Shown here in pieces: positions 60,322-64,000 of a DNA stretch of 64,000 nucleotides. The notes beneath the pieces were generated by a model. That model was not told the origin of the DNA and searched no databases. It saw only the letters and a program-made list of their open reading frames with translations. The position numbers were made by a program, and so were the translations under genes. This DNA comes from Sitta carolinensis (lineage: Eukaryota; Chordata; Aves; Passeriformes; Sittidae): NCBI GenBank assembly GCA_032173965.1, contig CM063283.1:111857108-111921107 (forward strand), read 5' to 3'. Positions within the stretch are counted from its first letter, which is position 1; every line of letters begins with the position of its first letter.

Positions 60322-61451
60322 CTGCAATTCAGCACAGCAATGAGAAGGTTCAGTAAAATCAGACCTTGCTTATAGGATGTGACAATTTCCAGCAATCTGA
60401 GCCACTGCCTGATGACATTAAATACCACATATGCTGAGGATAGTGTTACATGCTAGGGGATGGCATGGAAAGGGGTCAGCAGAAGAATGCAGCCTCTTTT
60501 CTTGTATCAGGATTAATCCAAACATCTGGCCTGAATGAGACCAGACCAACGCTGTTAAGCCTGTCTTGGCAGCTACATGAAGTTTAACCTCTTGTGCACA
60601 TATAATCTTTCATTATGGAACTATTAAAGGTATTTGATATCCAAGCACATGTAAGAAAGTCAGGTTCTGATGTGTAGGTGCATACTTATGGAAAGAAAGC
60701 AAGCTCGATTATGCTGATAAATCTCAAATTCGTATCACTGAAAGGAGCACAAATGTCTTTGGCTTATTTTTCAGTGGAATATTTGTAGGAAAATTTAAAA
60801 AACACCAAAACTGAAGCTGCACATGACATCTAGCTGGTGTTTTTCTGTTCCAGTGCCAAACTAAAGTTCCTCACAATTTCTGTTGTTGTGTAGAAACTTC
60901 ACAGAGCATTACTGTGCTTATTCAACAGTAAATCAATGCTTATGTTTTCCCCCTGGATTTTGGTAAAGATGCCCCTCTTTTCAACTTCCCACCCATCCCA
61001 GTTTCTGACAGGCTGCAATGCTGTAGACTCCATCTCTGGAGCACACAGACAACTGGGGACAATGGAAATGTTTGGGTTTTATCACATCTGCTGCGTTCTT
61101 CTCAATACAATAAAAAGATTGCTATTTCTGTGGAATTAAATTACTCTCCTCCCAGAAAGTAAAACCCAGACAATCCAATCTTGTCTCATTTCTATTTGGT
61201 ATCTCTAGTTTAGTTTGGGCTCCTCTTACTCCAAGTTCCCATTTAAAGGAGGAACAACACACCCAGCTCCTGCACATCACCCTCACAGCAGGCCTTATCC
61301 AACCAGAGTTTTATTTGCCTTCCCCAGTACTTCTTCTAAAAGCAGCCAGGGGAAGAGCAGAGATGCCCTCCACTTATTCTGTTTACTTCACAAGAGGTCT
61401 GCCTGGAGCCCTCAAGGGACGAGACCCTGGGCACACAAGGCTGAGTTTTAC
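60322..61451 (-). other. MX1: MX1 intron
   Basis: No feature recognised. Confidence 0.65.
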
Positions 61452-61606
61452 CTGGTCCCCGATGTCTTTTGGCTGGTCCCCCACGGCCACCCTGGCAATT
61501 CCAGGAAGATCAATGAGTGTCAGATCTGGGACATCAGGGGAACGGACTTCCAGGGAAATTAACTGCTCACTAATGGCACCTCTAGGACCAGCCACCACAT
61601 CCTGGG
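61452..61606 (-). CDS. MX1: MX1 exon, GTPase domain with DLPG
   Basis: Acceptor 'cttttcacag|', donor '|gtaaaa'. Encodes [20 protein letters not shown] and [20 protein letters not shown] to DIGDQ. DLPG is the G3/switch II motif. Uses one carried base and ends in phase 0. Confidence 0.95.
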
Positions 61607-62902
61607 CTGTGAAAAGAGCAAGGCAATGAATGCAAGCTTCAAACGATGCATCAAACCTAAGCTGAACACAATAACTTTGAAAAGTACCAACTGCCACCTA
61701 AGGCTCTTTCAGGCTTGGTGTTTTCTTTCAGATCCAGCCACATGCTTAAATCCATTTATGCAAAAATCCAAGGAAATTACCATGCAGTGCAGGGTGAAGC
61801 CCTGTTGGAATATGAACTGTAATATTTTACAGAGTATATATTTATGGACTCTTGTGTATGCAGACAAAATACACGCAAATAAACCACAATGAAAGGGATA
61901 AGGTAACATACTGGTCAGTTGTAGAAATGCTTCCTCAACAATAAGAGACCTTGTAAGGATTAATTAATCCTTGGATGCCGTGAAAGAAAAAAAGGTGTTG
62001 TCCTATATTCTTCATGTTTGGATAGGGAGATTGAGAGTGAATTGTCCCAGATCCTACAAGGCAATAATGCTTGAACTGTGAACACAGAGAAGCAAGGAAA
62101 CCCCACAGTCATTCTCACAAGAGATTTTCAGCTCTTTAATTACCTTAATTCATACCAATTGCCTGGCCAGTTTTGAGAATATCCAAATAATGTATTGGAA
62201 AGCTAATTAAAAAAAAAAAAATAGAAAGAATAACAATGTGCAGAGTTGTGCTAGTCAAGGAAGTGAGGACAATCTAACTTTCACACTTAGGGCAAGTGCT
62301 TACTGCCCTTTGGGTAGGAATATTGAGTCTTACCCAGCATGAAATTCCATAACAGTAAAGCTGAGACATGTGAAGGGCGGTGACCGAGCCTGTGGTCACA
62401 GTACCAGGCAGAGGCTCTCTGTCCTCCACTCTGCCTTCTTTCAAAATTCTCAAAAATAATCAGATTTCCATCCAGAGACACCTCAAGCACTCTCTGGGCT
62501 TTTGAACTGATGACAGGAATCATTTAGGTTCCAAATTTACAATTTGACAGACAACCTCCCCAGACCAGGAATCCAGGAAGCCACCACCCAGGTAAGGACC
62601 CAGCCTGAGCCTTTATCATGGATCAGAATGAAAGATCATGGATCTAGTGGGTGGCATCCCTGCCTGAGCTGTTGGAACTAGAAGACCCTTAAGGTCCCTT
62701 CCAATCCAGGCCATTCTGGGATGATCATCACAGAACATCCTCACCACTGAGGCACTGGTACAACTGCCTCGAGAGAACTAAGTTTTGCTGACCCAGCTTC
62801 TTCTGCTCTGAATCCAGCTCTTGGATTCTCCACAGGCACCGTGGATGCTGCTGAGTCTAAGAGGAGGATTCAGAGGAGGTGGAGCCAGCCAAATCCACTC
62901 AC
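61607..62902 (-). other. MX1: MX1 intron
   Basis: Holds an A run at about 62,208-62,221 and a CR1 fragment (listed separately). No other feature. Confidence 0.65.
62650..62730 (+). mobile_element. CR1 LINE 3' fragment, antisense to MX1
   Basis: The plus strand reads 'gggtggcatccctgcctgag', 'gttggaactagaagaccctt' and 'aaggtcccttccaatccagg', the sense CR1 3' end. Confidence 0.7.
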
Positions 62903-63040
62903 CTTCCCTTATTGCTTTGTCCACCTCAGAGGCGTTCAGGAGCTCCTGGGTTTCGTTCCTGTAGGAGAGCTTCCCTTGCCATGCCTGCCCTTCAGGCAAC
63001 CTCTTGAGCTTCAGCTCCAAGGGACACCGAGTGACAATAC
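62903..63040 (-). CDS. MX1: MX1 exon, GTPase domain with switch I
   Basis: Acceptor 'tggatgcag|', donor '|gtgagt'. Encodes [20 protein letters not shown] and [19 protein letters not shown]. The threonine in VTRCP is the expected magnesium/GTP-binding switch I residue. One base carried in and out. Confidence 0.95.
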
Positions 63041-63823
63041 CTGCATCCAAAGGCAGAGGATGTGCATGAAACACAGCCTTGAGGTGTGTGGTGTACAAAG
63101 GGTTGTCCTCAGAAACCTGGGAATGTTCCAAGAGCAGCTGCCAGAGGGACTTGTCCAACTTCTCTCTCAGAGCAGGATTGTCACCAGTGCTAGATGAGGT
63201 CAACCATGGCTCCTGTCAGACATGTCTGGCCCTGCAAACCTCCACAGATGGAGTTTTGCTCTTCTCTGGATGATCTATTTTAGTGCTGCAACTAAATCCT
63301 ACGAAAAACCTTTCCGTGACTCCAGTCTGAAAGACTAGATTATATTGTAAACTCACATGGAACTTGCAGAATTTATGTGTGCAAAAATACACACACAGAG
63401 CTGGAAAGTGGATCTTCCTGAGCTGTAAAGTCTTCCAGCGATCATCTCTGACTTAAATAATGCTTTAAGTGAAGATCTTTGTATACTTTTTACACATAGT
63501 AATAATAAAAAAAAGGTATCTGTAAGGAAATGCTGTTTAAAAAACCCAAAATGACCCCAAAAGAAAATGAAAGACTCATTTTCCATGTGAAATTAATACT
63601 CTACTGCACTTCTGCTTTCTGGGAAATGCACAGTCAGCTGGGGCAATTACTCTACACTTCTTACTCCTGGTCTCTTGACCACCTGGAACATGTGCCTTGG
63701 ATTTACCCTGTGGTGCTTCACTTGCACCTCGATTTCTCAGTCATGGAGTTATCCAATTCTAGAAAAAAAAAAAAAATCCCTTCCACCTCATCAAAGTGAA
63801 AAGGTGAGAAAGTGAATTCTTAC
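63041..63823 (-). other. MX1: MX1 intron
   Basis: No feature recognised except an A run near 63,762-63,774. Confidence 0.65.
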
Positions 63824-64000
63824 CACTGCCCCTGGGGAGAGCAACACCAGACAGGGCTTCGAGGACAGAACTTTTCCCAGAGCTCTGGTCTCCAATCACA
63901 GCAATTGCAGGCAAGGACAAATCCTTTTCTATGCCAAGAGCTCTCAGGCTGTCAACAAGATCAATGCAGGGTCGGATCTTTTCCTCATATTGGTTGTACA
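63824..64000 (-). CDS. MX1: MX1 exon with P-loop, 5' end outside the window
   Basis: Donor '|gtaaga'. The visible part encodes [40 protein letters not shown] and [20 protein letters not shown] is the G1/P-loop. No acceptor is seen before the window edge, so this exon and the start codon continue past 64,000. Confidence 0.95.

Larger units (their letters stand above)
51619..64000 (-). pseudogene. MX1: MX1, interferon-induced GTP-binding protein Mx (partial, one frameshift)
   Basis: A dynamin-like large GTPase that self-assembles on and blocks viral ribonucleoproteins in the cell. Twelve coding exons are visible on the minus strand (listed separately); the N-terminal exon(s) and promoter lie beyond 64,000. 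Visible motifs: G1 GDQSSGKSS, switch I VTRCP, G3 DLPG, G4 TKPD, then the stalk helices, L4 loop and C-terminal [10 protein letters not shown] region. All splice sites are GT/AG and phases agree except for exon 59,480-59,677. That exon is one base short, which shifts the frame and gives an early TGA at 59,580-59,582. Everything else is open, so the damage is recent or is an assembly error; I mark it as a pseudogene candidate, not a certain one. Counting one missing base, about 618 codons are present, compared with 662 in human MxA. Confidence 0.85.

Overview
The window is nuclear DNA of a bird, most likely a songbird. Evidence: intron-rich vertebrate genes, several CR1 LINE 3' ends (the main avian/reptile LINE), and scattered solo LTRs of the kind common in passerines. 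Songbird is an inference; bird is fairly secure.

Layout. About 1-27,600 is a gene desert holding CR1 fragments, three LTR-like elements and simple repeats. A CpG island at about 27,640-28,400 carries the probable non-coding first exon of TMPRSS2, which reads rightward. All 12 TMPRSS2 coding exons can be placed with consensus splice sites between 35,492 and 47,428. They join with consistent phases into a 485-residue type II transmembrane serine protease: cytosolic tail, transmembrane helix, LDL-receptor class A domain, SRCR domain, trypsin-fold protease. From 47,429 to about 51,050 is a short tail-to-tail interval with a CR1 copy, a 15-bp-unit minisatellite of about 50 copies and a CA repeat. 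MX1 occupies 51,619 to beyond 64,000 on the minus strand. Its last 12 coding exons are visible (about 618 codons after counting one missing base); the N-terminus lies outside the window. The convergent TMPRSS2/MX1 order is the same as in mammals.

Most notable observation: the MX1 exon carrying the TKPD nucleotide-binding motif is 198 nt, one base short of what its flanking phases require. The reading frame breaks at a run of four C (coding sense) and reaches a TGA a few codons later. All other visible MX1 exons are open and in phase. Either this bird carries a disrupted MX1 allele or the assembly has a homopolymer error; the sequence alone cannot decide.

The two genes act at opposite sides of respiratory virus infection. 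TMPRSS2 is a surface protease that some viruses use for glycoprotein activation; MX1 is an interferon-induced dynamin-like GTPase that blocks viral nucleocapsids. TMPRSS2 introns also carry two LTRs, both antisense to the gene, one of them 42 bp from the splice donor of the catalytic-histidine exon. I found no new multi-gene system, RNA gene or CRISPR array.
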